Positions 1-6,948 of a DNA stretch of 7,928 nucleotides are shown one piece after another. Position numbers and translations under genes: made by a program. The DNA is from CAZWBR01 sp964404205 (lineage in GTDB: Bacteria > Bacteroidota > Bacteroidia > Bacteroidales > Prolixibacteraceae). Position 1 is the stretch's first letter. Each line of letters opens with the position of its first letter. The DNA lies in assembly GCA_964404205.1 (NCBI GenBank), contig CAYOJD010000129.1:1-7928 (forward strand). Direction: 5' to 3'. Below the pieces are notes generated by a model. That model ran no database searches. It saw nothing but the letters and a program-made list of their open reading frames with translations, and was not told the DNA's origin.

Positions 1-2460
1 GGTGTATGTTGGTGAAAGTACGCCACGTACTATTGTTTGTGGCGCTCCAAATGCGAAAGCGCATGTCAAAGTCGCTGTTGCCTTGCCCGGAACGACATTG
101 CCTAATGGAATGAGCATTCGTGAAACGACAATTCGCGGCATTCCGTCTGTCGGAATGATTTTTTTGTCAGATTTTAATGGCCAATAGGAGCGTATTCTAC
201 AGTTTCCGCCCAGCAGTGATTTGACTTCCAGTTGTTTTATTTTGCCACCTTCCCAGCGTAATTGTACAATTTCAAATCCCCCGCGGGCCCGTAATCCGGT
301 TACCGCTCCGTTAAGCCAACTGTCGGGTAGGGCAGGAAGAGGGTGAATTGCCCCGTCGTGGCTCTGTAGCAACATTTCAGCCACACCCGATGTAAATCCA
401 AAGTTTCCGTCAATTTGGAACGGGGGATGGGCATCGAACATATTGGCATATGTCCCTCCTTTTTCGGTGAAAGTAGTGGTCTCTTTGATCCGTGCCGGCG
501 AAATTTGCATCTTTATCAACTCCAATACATGGTTGCCGTCGAGCAGTCGTGCCCACAGATTGATTTTCCAGTTCATTGACCATCCGGTTGAAGGGTCGCC
601 ACGATGAAGCAGCGATGTTCGGGCTGCATCGAATAGCTCAGGAGTTCTGTATGGCGAAATCTGGTTCGACGGATAAAGCCCGTAGAGGTGCGACACATGC
701 CGATGCTTGTCATCAGGGTTATCCCAGTCGTGCATCCATTCCTGCAACTGCCCGAACCGGCCAATCTGCATCGGAGGAAGTTGCGCCAGTGCATTTTTCA
801 ACGAATCGGCAAAAGCATCATCGCAGTTCAGCAGTTTTGTAGCTTCAATGGTTTTGGTGAAGAGATCGAAAACAAGTTGGTTATCGAGAGTTGTCCCTGC
901 AGTAATTGACGAGCCAGGTTGACTCACAGGCGAGTTTTCGGGTGAAATTGAAGGGGCAATAACCAACCAGCCATTTTCCGGTTCAGGAGTAAGAAAGCTG
1001 AGACAAAATTGTGCTGCCCCTTTCAGTGCAGGATAGACTGAGTGCAGATAATCTTTGTCGCCGCTGAAAGCATATTTTTCCCAAAGATGTTGACTGAGCC
1101 AAACTCCCCCCATGGGCCACATGCCCCAAAAGGCACCATCAACCGGTCCGTTGATTCGCCATAAATCGGTATTGTGGTGGAGTACCCAACCTTTGGCGCC
1201 ATACATGTCGGTAGCTGTCTTCCGGCCGGTAATCGAAAGTTCTTTAACCATTTCGACCAGTGGTTCATTTGTTTCGCTTAGATTGGTTACTTCCGAAGGC
1301 CAGTAATTCATTTCTGTATTGATATTGACCGTATATTTGCTGTCCCACGCCGAAAAGAGCTTGTCGGCCCAAATACCCTGGAGATTGGCTGGTTGCCCGC
1401 CCGGCTGTGAGGAACAAATCAGCAAATAGCGTCCAAATTGGAAATAGAGGGCTACCAGTGCCGGGTCGTTCCCTTCGCTAAATTGCTCTATACGTTTACC
1501 GGTGTTGTTCTTGATCGAATCTGTCGTTCCCAAATCGATTGAAACACGATTGAAATATTGCTGGTAAAAGGCAATATGATTATTGAGTAAGCTGGAATAT
1601 TCTTTTGCAGCGGCTCGCTCCAGATAATTTTGAGCCCGTTCTTCAGCATTGGCACTGATGTCGTTGTAGTTTTTGAAGTTGGTGGCTATCGAAACAAACA
1701 GTGTTGCACTATTGGCTTCGGAGATTACCAGCGATGTGTCTGTCGTACTAAAGCTTCCACCATCGGGAACCACCTTTACCAAAGCTTGAAACTCAATTCC
1801 ACCTTTTACCGATTCATGGTCGCTCGTTATCCCTTTCATGATCAGGGTATTTTCTTTGGTCGAGACTTGTGCCGGTGATGGCCGGTCGAGCGTAACAGTA
1901 AAGTGAAGGGCTCCTTTTTTTTCGGCCGTAAGGCGAATTACCAATACGTTGTCTGGAAACGAAGTAAATATCTCGCGCTTGTAATTGATCCCGTTGGCCG
2001 TGAATGTGGTCGTATTCACAGCGCGCGAAATATCGAGCTGGCGGTTGTAGTTGGAATAATTTTCGTTACCGGAAAAATGTAACTGAAGGTTTCCAGCCGT
2101 TTGGTAAGGCATCCCATACGAACTTTTCGAAATGAAATTTTGGTTGACGCAGTCGAGCGATTCCTTATACCTCCCTTCAAAAATCATTTTCCGCACCAAT
2201 GGCAGTGCTGCTTTTGCATTTGGGTTATCGTTGCGGTTTGGGCTACCGGCCCAAATGGTGTTTTCGTTGAGTTGAACCACTTCGTTCGTTGGATCTCCAA
2301 AAACCATGGCGCCCAATCGCCCATTTCCCAGTGGAAGTGCTTCGTTCCAGTCTGTTGCCGGTTGGTCATAGGTCAGAAGGTTCAGGTTTGTTTTCGTTGG
2401 ATTTTGAGTGGTGCAGGCGTAGAGACCCAACGCGATTGACAGAAATACCAAATTTCTCAT
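1..2460 (-). CDS. GH95 family alpha-L-fucosidase / alpha-L-galactosidase lipoprotein (3' end beyond window)
   Basis: Seen: an uninterrupted frame of 820 codons reads from the ATG at 2460 to the left edge with no stop, so the C-terminus is missing. Residues 1-16 form a lipoprotein signal ending in Leu-Tyr-Ala-Cys (Cys16), which suggests an outer-membrane or periplasmic lipoprotein. Family motifs appear in order: LPLGNGRLGAMVFG (42-55), LNENTIWAG (64-72), GGQPANLQGIW (354-364), NINTEMNYW (379-387), HHNTDLW (428-434), SPENS (506-510), HVSHLYGLYP (588-597), TGWSMNWK (625-632) and FQIDGNFG (681-688). Known: GH95 has an N-terminal beta-domain, an (alpha/alpha)6 barrel and a C-terminal beta-domain, here roughly 25-275, 290-700 and 703-end, and it is an inverting enzyme. 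By comparison with Bifidobacterium AfcA, Glu508 is the likely general acid, Asn379/Asn381 the Asn pair and Asp684 the likely activating Asp (tentative alignment). Thr377 replaces the His expected in fucosidases, favouring L-galactose. Probably only a few tens of residues are missing. It is divergent from the GH127 gene. Confidence 0.93.
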   Translation of the reverse strand, partial: MRNLVFLSIALGLYACTTQNPTKTNLNLLTYDQPATDWNEALPLGNGRLGAMVFGDPTNEVVQLNENTIWAGSPNRNDNPNAKAALPLVRKMIFEGRYKESLDCVNQNFISKSSYGMPYQTAGNLQLHFSGNENYSNYNRQLDISRAVNTTTFTANGINYKREIFTSFPDNVLVIRLTAEKKGALHFTVTLDRPSPAQVSTKENTLIMKGITSDHESVKGGIEFQALVKVVPDGGSFSTTDTSLVISEANSATLFVSIATNFKNYNDISANAEERAQNYLERAAAKEYSSLLNNHIAFYQQYFNRVSIDLGTTDSIKNNTGKRIEQFSEGNDPALVALYFQFGRYLLICSSQPGGQPANLQGIWADKLFSAWDSKYTVNINTEMNYWPSEVTNLSETNEPLVEMVKELSITGRKTATDMYGAKGWVLHHNTDLWRINGPVDGAFWGMWPMGGVWLSQHLWEKYAFSGDKDYLHSVYPALKGAAQFCLSFLTPEPENGWLVIAPSISPENSPVSQPGSSITAGTTLDNQLVFDLFTKTIEATKLLNCDDAFADSLKNALAQLPPMQIGRFGQLQEWMHDWDNPDDKHRHVSHLYGLYPSNQISPYRTPELFDAARTSLLHRGDPSTGWSMNWKINLWARLLDGNHVLELIKMQISPARIKETTTFTEKGGTYANMFDAHPPFQIDGNFGFTSGVAEMLLQSHDGAIHPLPALPDSWLNGAVTGLRARGGFEIVQLRWEGGKIKQLEVKSLLGGNCRIRSYWPLKSDKKIIPTDGMPRIVVSRMLIPLGNVVPGKATATLTCAFAFGAPQTIVRGVLSPTYT

Positions 2461-2511
2461 GACATTAATTTTAGTTGCCCAGTAGTAGGTGTTGTAACAT
2501 AAAAAGATGAA

Positions 2512-2519
2512 CAAATTTA
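2512..2519 (-). promoter_or_regulatory. Candidate -7 box for the GH95 gene (TAAATTTG)
   Basis: Read on the minus strand, TAAATTTG matches the Bacteroidota -7 consensus TAnnTTTG at all defined positions. It would give a leader of about 45 nt before the ATG at 2460. No clear TTTG -33 element lies at the usual 19-21 nt upstream, so the assignment rests on the -7 match and its position. Confidence 0.4.
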
Positions 2520-2541
2520 CAGGTTTATTGCTCATAATCAC

Positions 2542-2549
2542 TATATTTC
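2542..2549 (+). promoter_or_regulatory. Candidate -7 box for the GH127 gene (TATATTTC)
   Basis: TATATTTC differs from TAnnTTTG only at the last base and would leave a leader of roughly 35 nt before the ATG at 2591. There is no convincing -33 TTTG at the right distance, so this is a weak call. Confidence 0.22.
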
Positions 2550-2590
2550 GCAAAGGTTGTTATACTTTATCTTAAAACAAAAATCCAGCG

Positions 2591-4990
2591 ATGAAAAGAC
2601 TGTTATCCATCCTGTTCGGCGTGTTGTTGATGATTTCATGTAGTACGCATGTGCCAACTGAAAGCAATCCTTTAACTCCGATCCCTTTCACCTCAGTACA
2701 TCTTGACGACGAGTTCTGGGCACCACGCATTGAAACCAACCGGACGGTTTCTATTCCTTCGGCATTTGCGCAGTGCGAAAAAACAGGCCGTCTTCACAAC
2801 TTTGCACTTGCCGGCGGATTGATCCAAGGTGAACATCAGGGAGACTTTCCATTCGACGATACTGATGTCTACAAAGTGCTCGAAGGTGCATCCTACACGT
2901 TGGCTGTGCGTTACGATTCTAAACTCGATGCCTATCTCGACAGTGTGATCAACCTGATTGGCATTGCTCAGGAAGATGATGGATATCTCTATACTTGTTT
3001 GACCAACCATTGTGAGCGGCTCAACCGTTGGTACGGGAAAGGGCGTTGGGACAGGTTAAACAGCCACGAACTATACAACTGCGGCCATTTATACGAAGCA
3101 GCGGTTGCCCATTTTCAGGCTACCGGAAAGCGTTCGTTACTCGATATTGCCATCAGGAATGCCAATTTAATCGATCAGGTTTTTGGTCCTGAACCCGGAA
3201 AAAAGAAGGTGCCATCAGGTCATCCGATTATCGAAATGGCTTTGGTAAAGCTGCACCGGGCTACCGGCGATTCGAAATACTTAAAGTTAGCCCGGTTCTT
3301 TATCGATGAAACCGGAAAGGGGACTGACGGTCATCGTTTGAGCGAATACAGTCAGGATCACAAACCAATTGTTGATCAGGATGAAGCTGTTGGTCATGCC
3401 GTTCGGTTTGGTTATCTCTATTCGGGAGTAACCGATGTTGCATCGCTGCAGCACGACACAATGTTGATGGCTGCTACGCGTAGGGTCTGGGAGAATGTTG
3501 TTTCGCACAAGCTTTATATTACCGGAGGTATTGGTTCACGTGCGCAGGGCGAGGGTTTTGGCCCCAATGACGAACTACCGAATATGACAGCTTATTGCGA
3601 AACCTGTGCTTCAATTTCAAATGTTTACTGGAATTACCGGATGTTTCTGAACGAAAAGAATGCCAAATATTTCGATGTGCTCGAACGGGCGCTCTACAAT
3701 GGTGTGCTATCGGGCGTATCGCTTAGTGGCGATAAATTTTTTTACGACAATCCGCTCGAATCTGTTCATAATCACGATCGTGCACCATGGTTCGGTTGCG
3801 CCTGTTGTCCGGGTAACATTACACGGTTTATGGCTTCAGTGCCGGGATACCAATATGCTGTAGGAAATGAGTCGCTGTGGGTAAATCTGTATGCTGCGGG
3901 TAGCGCCAATATTGCTGTCGGAAATGATACGATTCAACTTCATCAGGTAACCCGCTATCCTTGGGAAGGAAAAGTTACAATCGAAATAAATAGTGCAACT
4001 GACCGCAAAATCGGAATTTATATTCGCATACCGGGTTGGGCTACTGGCGAGCCTGTACCATCAGCATTGTACAAGAGTACCGAAAACGGTAGATTGAAAA
4101 CTATTTTTACATTGAATGGGAAAGAAAAAGCACCTCGCATCGAAAATGGCTATGCCCTGTTTCGTCAGGTGTGGAAAAGCGGCGATAGAATCGAAATAGA
4201 ATTTCCGATGACGGTGCAGGCCGTGGTTGCCCACCCCTCGATTACCAACAACAACGATAAAGTGGCATTTCAGCGAGGGCCGATTGTCTATTGTTTTGAA
4301 GATAGAGATAATCAAAATGGCTGGATGTTCGATTGTTATGTAAATCCGACATTGCCTGTTGAGGCAACCTACGAGCGTGAGTTGCTTGGTGGAGTGGTCA
4401 CACTCTCAACCGAAGGGCATAAAGTTATAAACAGAGATGGTCGTCGAATTACTGAACCGACCCCCCTGAAGGCTATCCCATATTATGCCTGGAATAACCG
4501 CGGAACGGCTAACATGTTGATTTGGATGGCTTCTACCGAAAAGACGGCAATTCCGCAACCGCAACCTTCGAAAGTCGATTCGGTCCATCCGTTTGCCTCA
4601 ACCGATTGGGCACCTGGGTTAAATGATCGTTTTGATCCGAAACGTTCAGCAGATACCGACAAGTCGTATTTTTACTGGTGGCTTAAAACCGGAAGTGATG
4701 AACATGTGGAATATCGTTTCGATAATCCGGTTGAGCTTACCCAATCTTCGGTCTACTGGCTCAATATGGATCATTACGAGACCAGCTACAGGGTACCGGC
4801 CAAATGGTCGCTCGAATATCGCAACAACAAAGGGGTGTGGTTGCCAGTTGAAACGAAAGAACCTTTTACTACCAATATGGATAGCTACAACACGGTTCAT
4901 TTTAAGCCAGTTACTACTTCAGCATTAAGGTTGAATGCGACATTGCAAAAAGAATTCTCAGCTGGGATTCTGGAATGGAAAGTCGACTAA
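2591..4990 (+). CDS. GH127-type beta-L-arabinofuranosidase lipoprotein with C-terminal beta-sandwich
   Basis: A 799-residue protein of the former DUF1680 family (GH127; related GH146 is the alternative). It removes non-reducing beta-L-arabinofuranose from plant glycoproteins or pectin-type glycans. Seen: a lipoprotein signal with Cys17 in MISC, so probably membrane-anchored outside the cytoplasm. The mature protein opens with the typical VHLDDEFWAPR (36-46), followed by a helical (alpha/alpha)6 barrel to about residue 430 and then beta-domains. Known from Bifidobacterium HypBA1: a Zn2+ site of Glu and three Cys, with one Cys as nucleophile and a nearby catalytic Glu. All have counterparts here: Glu321 in GEGF, Glu337 and Cys339 in YCETC, and Cys405 and Cys406 in GCACC, with spacing almost identical to HypBA1. 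The enzyme is therefore predicted active. Residues about 655-799 look like an added galactose-binding or F5/8-like domain, possibly carbohydrate-binding (inference). The start is chosen for the signal peptide; no Shine-Dalgarno is present. It is divergent from GH95. Confidence 0.92.
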   Translation: MKRLLSILFGVLLMISCSTHVPTESNPLTPIPFTSVHLDDEFWAPRIETNRTVSIPSAFAQCEKTGRLHNFALAGGLIQGEHQGDFPFDDTDVYKVLEGASYTLAVRYDSKLDAYLDSVINLIGIAQEDDGYLYTCLTNHCERLNRWYGKGRWDRLNSHELYNCGHLYEAAVAHFQATGKRSLLDIAIRNANLIDQVFGPEPGKKKVPSGHPIIEMALVKLHRATGDSKYLKLARFFIDETGKGTDGHRLSEYSQDHKPIVDQDEAVGHAVRFGYLYSGVTDVASLQHDTMLMAATRRVWENVVSHKLYITGGIGSRAQGEGFGPNDELPNMTAYCETCASISNVYWNYRMFLNEKNAKYFDVLERALYNGVLSGVSLSGDKFFYDNPLESVHNHDRAPWFGCACCPGNITRFMASVPGYQYAVGNESLWVNLYAAGSANIAVGNDTIQLHQVTRYPWEGKVTIEINSATDRKIGIYIRIPGWATGEPVPSALYKSTENGRLKTIFTLNGKEKAPRIENGYALFRQVWKSGDRIEIEFPMTVQAVVAHPSITNNNDKVAFQRGPIVYCFEDRDNQNGWMFDCYVNPTLPVEATYERELLGGVVTLSTEGHKVINRDGRRITEPTPLKAIPYYAWNNRGTANMLIWMASTEKTAIPQPQPSKVDSVHPFASTDWAPGLNDRFDPKRSADTDKSYFYWWLKTGSDEHVEYRFDNPVELTQSSVYWLNMDHYETSYRVPAKWSLEYRNNKGVWLPVETKEPFTTNMDSYNTVHFKPVTTSALRLNATLQKEFSAGILEWKVD

Positions 4991-5035
4991 ATAAGAAGAG
5001 CAGAATTTTCGAACAATGGTCTGTTCTATCTTTTG

Positions 5036-5072
5036 CGTTCCAATTGCTTCAAAAAACTTCAAAAATTGAACG
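5036..5072. repeat. Imperfect inverted repeat with internal tandem CTTCAAAAA
   Basis: CGTTC-C-AATT at 5036-5045 pairs with AATTGAACG at 5064-5072, giving nine base pairs with one bulged C and an 18-nt A-rich loop. Within it, CTTCAAAAA occurs at 5047-5055 and again at 5057-5065. It could be a weak transcript-end structure for the GH127 gene or a regulator site. There is no T-run after it, so it is not a typical intrinsic terminator. Confidence 0.35.
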
Positions 5073-5083
5073 ACTCTAGCGTA

Positions 5084-5111
5084 TTGATATCAAAAATGAT
5101 ATCTAAATTTA
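5084..5111 (+). promoter_or_regulatory. Candidate promoter with GATATC repeat between -33 and -7 boxes
   Basis: TAAATTTA at 5104-5111 matches TAnnTTTG except for the last base. ATTG with its TTG at 5084-5086 lies 17 nt upstream, slightly closer than the usual spacing. Between them, GATATC at 5086-5091 and again at 5098-5103 forms a six-base inverted repeat (also a direct repeat, as each half is palindromic). An operator in the promoter spacer would be a sensible place for repression (inference). The predicted leader before the ATG at 5142 is about 24 nt. Confidence 0.33.
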
Positions 5112-5141
5112 GAGATTAAAATTAACATTTAACTAACGGAT

Positions 5142-6656
5142 ATGAAATCATCAAAAAGCATTCACCGCAGAGCGTTTATTGGCAGCGTTGCCGCTGTGGC
5201 TACCGGACTGACAGTCGTTCCGCGACACGTTTTGGGTGGCAGCGGTTTTGTTGCCCCCAGCGACAAAATCAATGTGGCTTACATTGGTTTGGGAACCCAG
5301 GGACTGCGCCAGTTGCCCGATATTATTCAACTTCCTGAAGTACAGGTTACCGCTGTTTGCGATCCACAACGAAAAGCCATCAATTATTACGATTGGCATC
5401 CTACCGGGTTGCGCGACGAAATGCGCGAGCTGATTGGGAAACCCAACTGGAACACAGGCGGTAACAATACAGTTCCGGGTGGTTTAGACAACGGAAAGGA
5501 GATTGTTGATTTGTATTACGAAAAAGTAACCGGCCAAAAATACAACTGCAATGCTTATACCGATTTCCGCGAACTGTTTGAAAAAGAAAAGGACCTGAAT
5601 GCAGTTCAGGTAATGACACCAGACCATTTACATGGGATTATTTGTGCAGCTGCCATCAAACGAAATATTGGCGTTTCGGTGCACAAACCTCTGTCGAACC
5701 GGTTGATTGAAGGTCGAAAAGTGTACGAGATGGCTATGGAATCTAATGTTACCACTCATCTTCAGCCCTGGGATTCAAACGGCGAGGAAATGCCCAAAAT
5801 CATGGAGTGGATTAACGGCGGAGCCATCGGAACGTTGAAAGAAGTACACAACTGGTCGTTTCGCCCGGTATGGCCGCAATATGCAAAAGTACCCACCGAC
5901 AATCCCAAACTGCCCGAAGGTTTCGACTGGGATTTGTGGCTGGGGCCCGAAGCCGAACGCGCTTACCACCCGCATTACACCAACATGGTCTTCCGCGGCT
6001 GGTACGACTTTGGCGGCGGTTCGATGGCCGATATGGGCCACTACAGTTTATGGACTGTTTTCGAAGCTTTGAAACTGGGTAAACCAACGATTATTGAGCC
6101 CAATTTCAGCAGCGTTTGCGATATCAACGACAATGGTGCAGCTTTTAAAATCAGCAACGATTTCAGTTTCCCATATGCATCCACCGTTAGGTTTAAATAT
6201 CCGGCAATTGAAGGCAGGCCGGCCATCGATTTGGTTTGGTACGATGGAGGAATGCGTCCGGCGGTTTTAAAAGAATTTTACGAACAGGGCGTTGAGTTTC
6301 CTTCAGAAGGAATGATGTTCGTCGGTGATAAGGATATAATCATGACTCGTGGATTTCATGCAGAAAATCCCTATTTGCTATCAAAAGGGGTGAAGGAAAC
6401 GCAGGAAGTTTCGGCTGCTGCCGGTGCTGTAAAAATACCCGGAATCAAAAGGTTTGTCGATGGTGTAAAAGCCGGTAAGCAAATTGATGGTGGATTTCGT
6501 CAGGCATGGCCGATTACTGAAGCTGTAAATTTGTATGCGGCAGCACTGCGTTCAGGCAAAATGCTGAAATACGATGCCGCTTCCATGAAAATCACCAATG
6601 ACAAGAATGCAAACGAATATCTCGACAGGAAATATCGAAAAGGGTGGGAAATTTAG
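5142..6656 (+). CDS. Tat-exported Gfo/Idh/MocA family oxidoreductase
   Basis: A 504-residue NAD(P)-dependent sugar oxidoreductase type protein. Seen: an N-terminal Tat signal with HRRAFIGS (Arg9-Arg10) followed by a short hydrophobic stretch. There is no lipobox, so a soluble periplasmic location is likely. The Rossmann fold starts at about residue 43 with the nucleotide loop GLGTQG (49-54) and VCD (Asp74). The canonical Glu-Lys-Pro motif reads HKPLS (181-185), with Lys182 retained. The second domain has the subfamily's DLWLGPE and GGGSMADMGHY motifs, with Asp297 and His300 as likely substrate-pocket residues. Known: family members oxidise or reduce sugar hydroxyls, and some use tightly bound NAD to do redox-assisted glycoside cleavage (GH109, GH4-like chemistry). 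Export by Tat fits a protein folded with its cofactor in the cytoplasm. Its length fits secreted members (about 430-510). The substrate cannot be told from sequence. The gene lies in the same direction as the GH127 and isomerase-like genes, and its promoter-like element suggests separate control. Confidence 0.92.
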   Translation: MKSSKSIHRRAFIGSVAAVATGLTVVPRHVLGGSGFVAPSDKINVAYIGLGTQGLRQLPDIIQLPEVQVTAVCDPQRKAINYYDWHPTGLRDEMRELIGKPNWNTGGNNTVPGGLDNGKEIVDLYYEKVTGQKYNCNAYTDFRELFEKEKDLNAVQVMTPDHLHGIICAAAIKRNIGVSVHKPLSNRLIEGRKVYEMAMESNVTTHLQPWDSNGEEMPKIMEWINGGAIGTLKEVHNWSFRPVWPQYAKVPTDNPKLPEGFDWDLWLGPEAERAYHPHYTNMVFRGWYDFGGGSMADMGHYSLWTVFEALKLGKPTIIEPNFSSVCDINDNGAAFKISNDFSFPYASTVRFKYPAIEGRPAIDLVWYDGGMRPAVLKEFYEQGVEFPSEGMMFVGDKDIIMTRGFHAENPYLLSKGVKETQEVSAAAGAVKIPGIKRFVDGVKAGKQIDGGFRQAWPITEAVNLYAAALRSGKMLKYDAASMKITNDKNANEYLDRKYRKGWEI

Positions 6657-6668
6657 CCCCCATCCCGG

Positions 6669-6689
6669 CCTTCCCCCGCAGGGGAAAGG
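6669..6689 (+). terminator. GC-rich hairpin after the oxidoreductase gene (possible terminator or REP-like element)
   Basis: CCTTCCCC (6669-6676) can pair with GGGGAA-A-GG (6681-6689), giving an eight-pair stem with one bulged A and a CGCA loop, 12 nt after the stop codon. No T-run follows directly, so it may be a mRNA-end stabilising structure or part of an interspersed repeat rather than a true intrinsic terminator. Confidence 0.4.
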
Positions 6690-6740
6690 AGATCGGAAAC
6701 AAGAGATTTTAGTTTATTGATGTTTAAAAGTTGTGGCAAG

Positions 6741-6755
6741 AACTCCGAAGGAGTT
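6741..6755. repeat. AACTCC-GAA-GGAGTT palindrome at the edge of the gap
   Basis: A perfect six-base-pair inverted repeat with a GAA loop sits eleven bases before the N-run. I associate similar ACTCCGAAGGAGT elements with intergenic interspersed repeats in Bacteroidota genomes (recollection, not checked). The placement next to an unresolved gap fits a multi-copy element. Confidence 0.4.
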
Positions 6756-6765
6756 TGAATATAAT

Positions 6766-6775
6766 NNNNNNNNNN
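6766..6775. other. Assembly gap (10 N)
   Basis: Ten consecutive undetermined bases. Such a round number is often a placeholder, so the real distance between the oxidoreductase and isomerase-like genes is unknown, and sequence could be missing here. Confidence 0.98.
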
Positions 6776-6948
6776 CCCGGCCTTTCAGGAGTAAGGGATA
6801 TGGACAACATGCGCCATTATCTGTTTTTTTGTATGATAAAAGCAATAATAAATCAAACAACAATCGTATTGAATAAGTGAGGACATCATCCGGGATGAAC
6901 GATAAGTTCCGCTCTCCGGGTTCCGGTCTTCCGCCAATTTTAAAACTT

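Larger units (their letters stand above)
2461..2590. promoter_or_regulatory. Divergent intergenic region between the GH95 and GH127 genes
   Basis: This 130-bp spacer separates the two start codons and must hold the 5' signals of both genes unless either is transcribed from further away. It is A/T-rich and contains one good and one weaker Bacteroidota-type -7 box, listed separately. No Shine-Dalgarno-like GGAGG occurs before either start, which is usual for this phylum. No long inverted repeat for a regulator is evident. Confidence 0.6.
4991..5141. other. Intergenic spacer between GH127 and oxidoreductase genes
   Basis: A 151-bp A/T-rich non-coding spacer. It contains a weak GAACA/TGTTC hairpin (5011-5026), an imperfect inverted repeat with an internal tandem CTTCAAAAA (5036-5072), a GATATC inverted repeat (5086-5103) and a promoter-like element before the next gene. 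The content suggests that the oxidoreductase gene has its own promoter, although read-through from GH127 is possible because no strong terminator is visible. Confidence 0.55.
6657..6948. other. Intergenic region with hairpins, repeat fragments and assembly gap
   Basis: 292 bp without a convincing gene, interrupted by ten N. It holds a GC-rich hairpin just after the oxidoreductase stop, an AACTCC-GAA-GGAGTT hairpin next to the gap, a second partial copy of the CCCGGCCTT sequence after the gap, and an A/T-rich stretch leading to the next gene. An open frame upstream of 6949 has no family similarity and is treated as leader sequence. Confidence 0.6.

Noticed and set aside
220..250. Possible frameshift in the GH95 gene near the A/T homopolymers
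   Set aside because: Careful rereading keeps GLRARGGFE...WEGGK and the following KIKQLEVKSLLGG in one frame; the gene is intact up to the window edge.
2101..2439. Plus-strand open frame of 112 codons
   Set aside because: It is antisense to the N-terminal part of the GH95 gene, whose frame has clear family motifs; no recognisable protein features.
5011..5026. GAACA/TGTTC hairpin after the GH127 gene as a terminator
   Set aside because: The stem is only five A/T-containing pairs and the T-rich stretch after it is broken; too weak to call.
6821..6876. Promoter for the TIM-barrel gene near the TTTTTTTG tract
   Set aside because: The TTTG could serve as a -33 box, but no TAnnTTTG-like sequence follows at a suitable distance.
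6877..6948. Upstream extension of the TIM-barrel gene with start at 6877
   Set aside because: The extra 24 residues would bury the Tat signal inside the protein and show no family similarity; the start at 6949 puts TTRRNFIK at the N-terminus.
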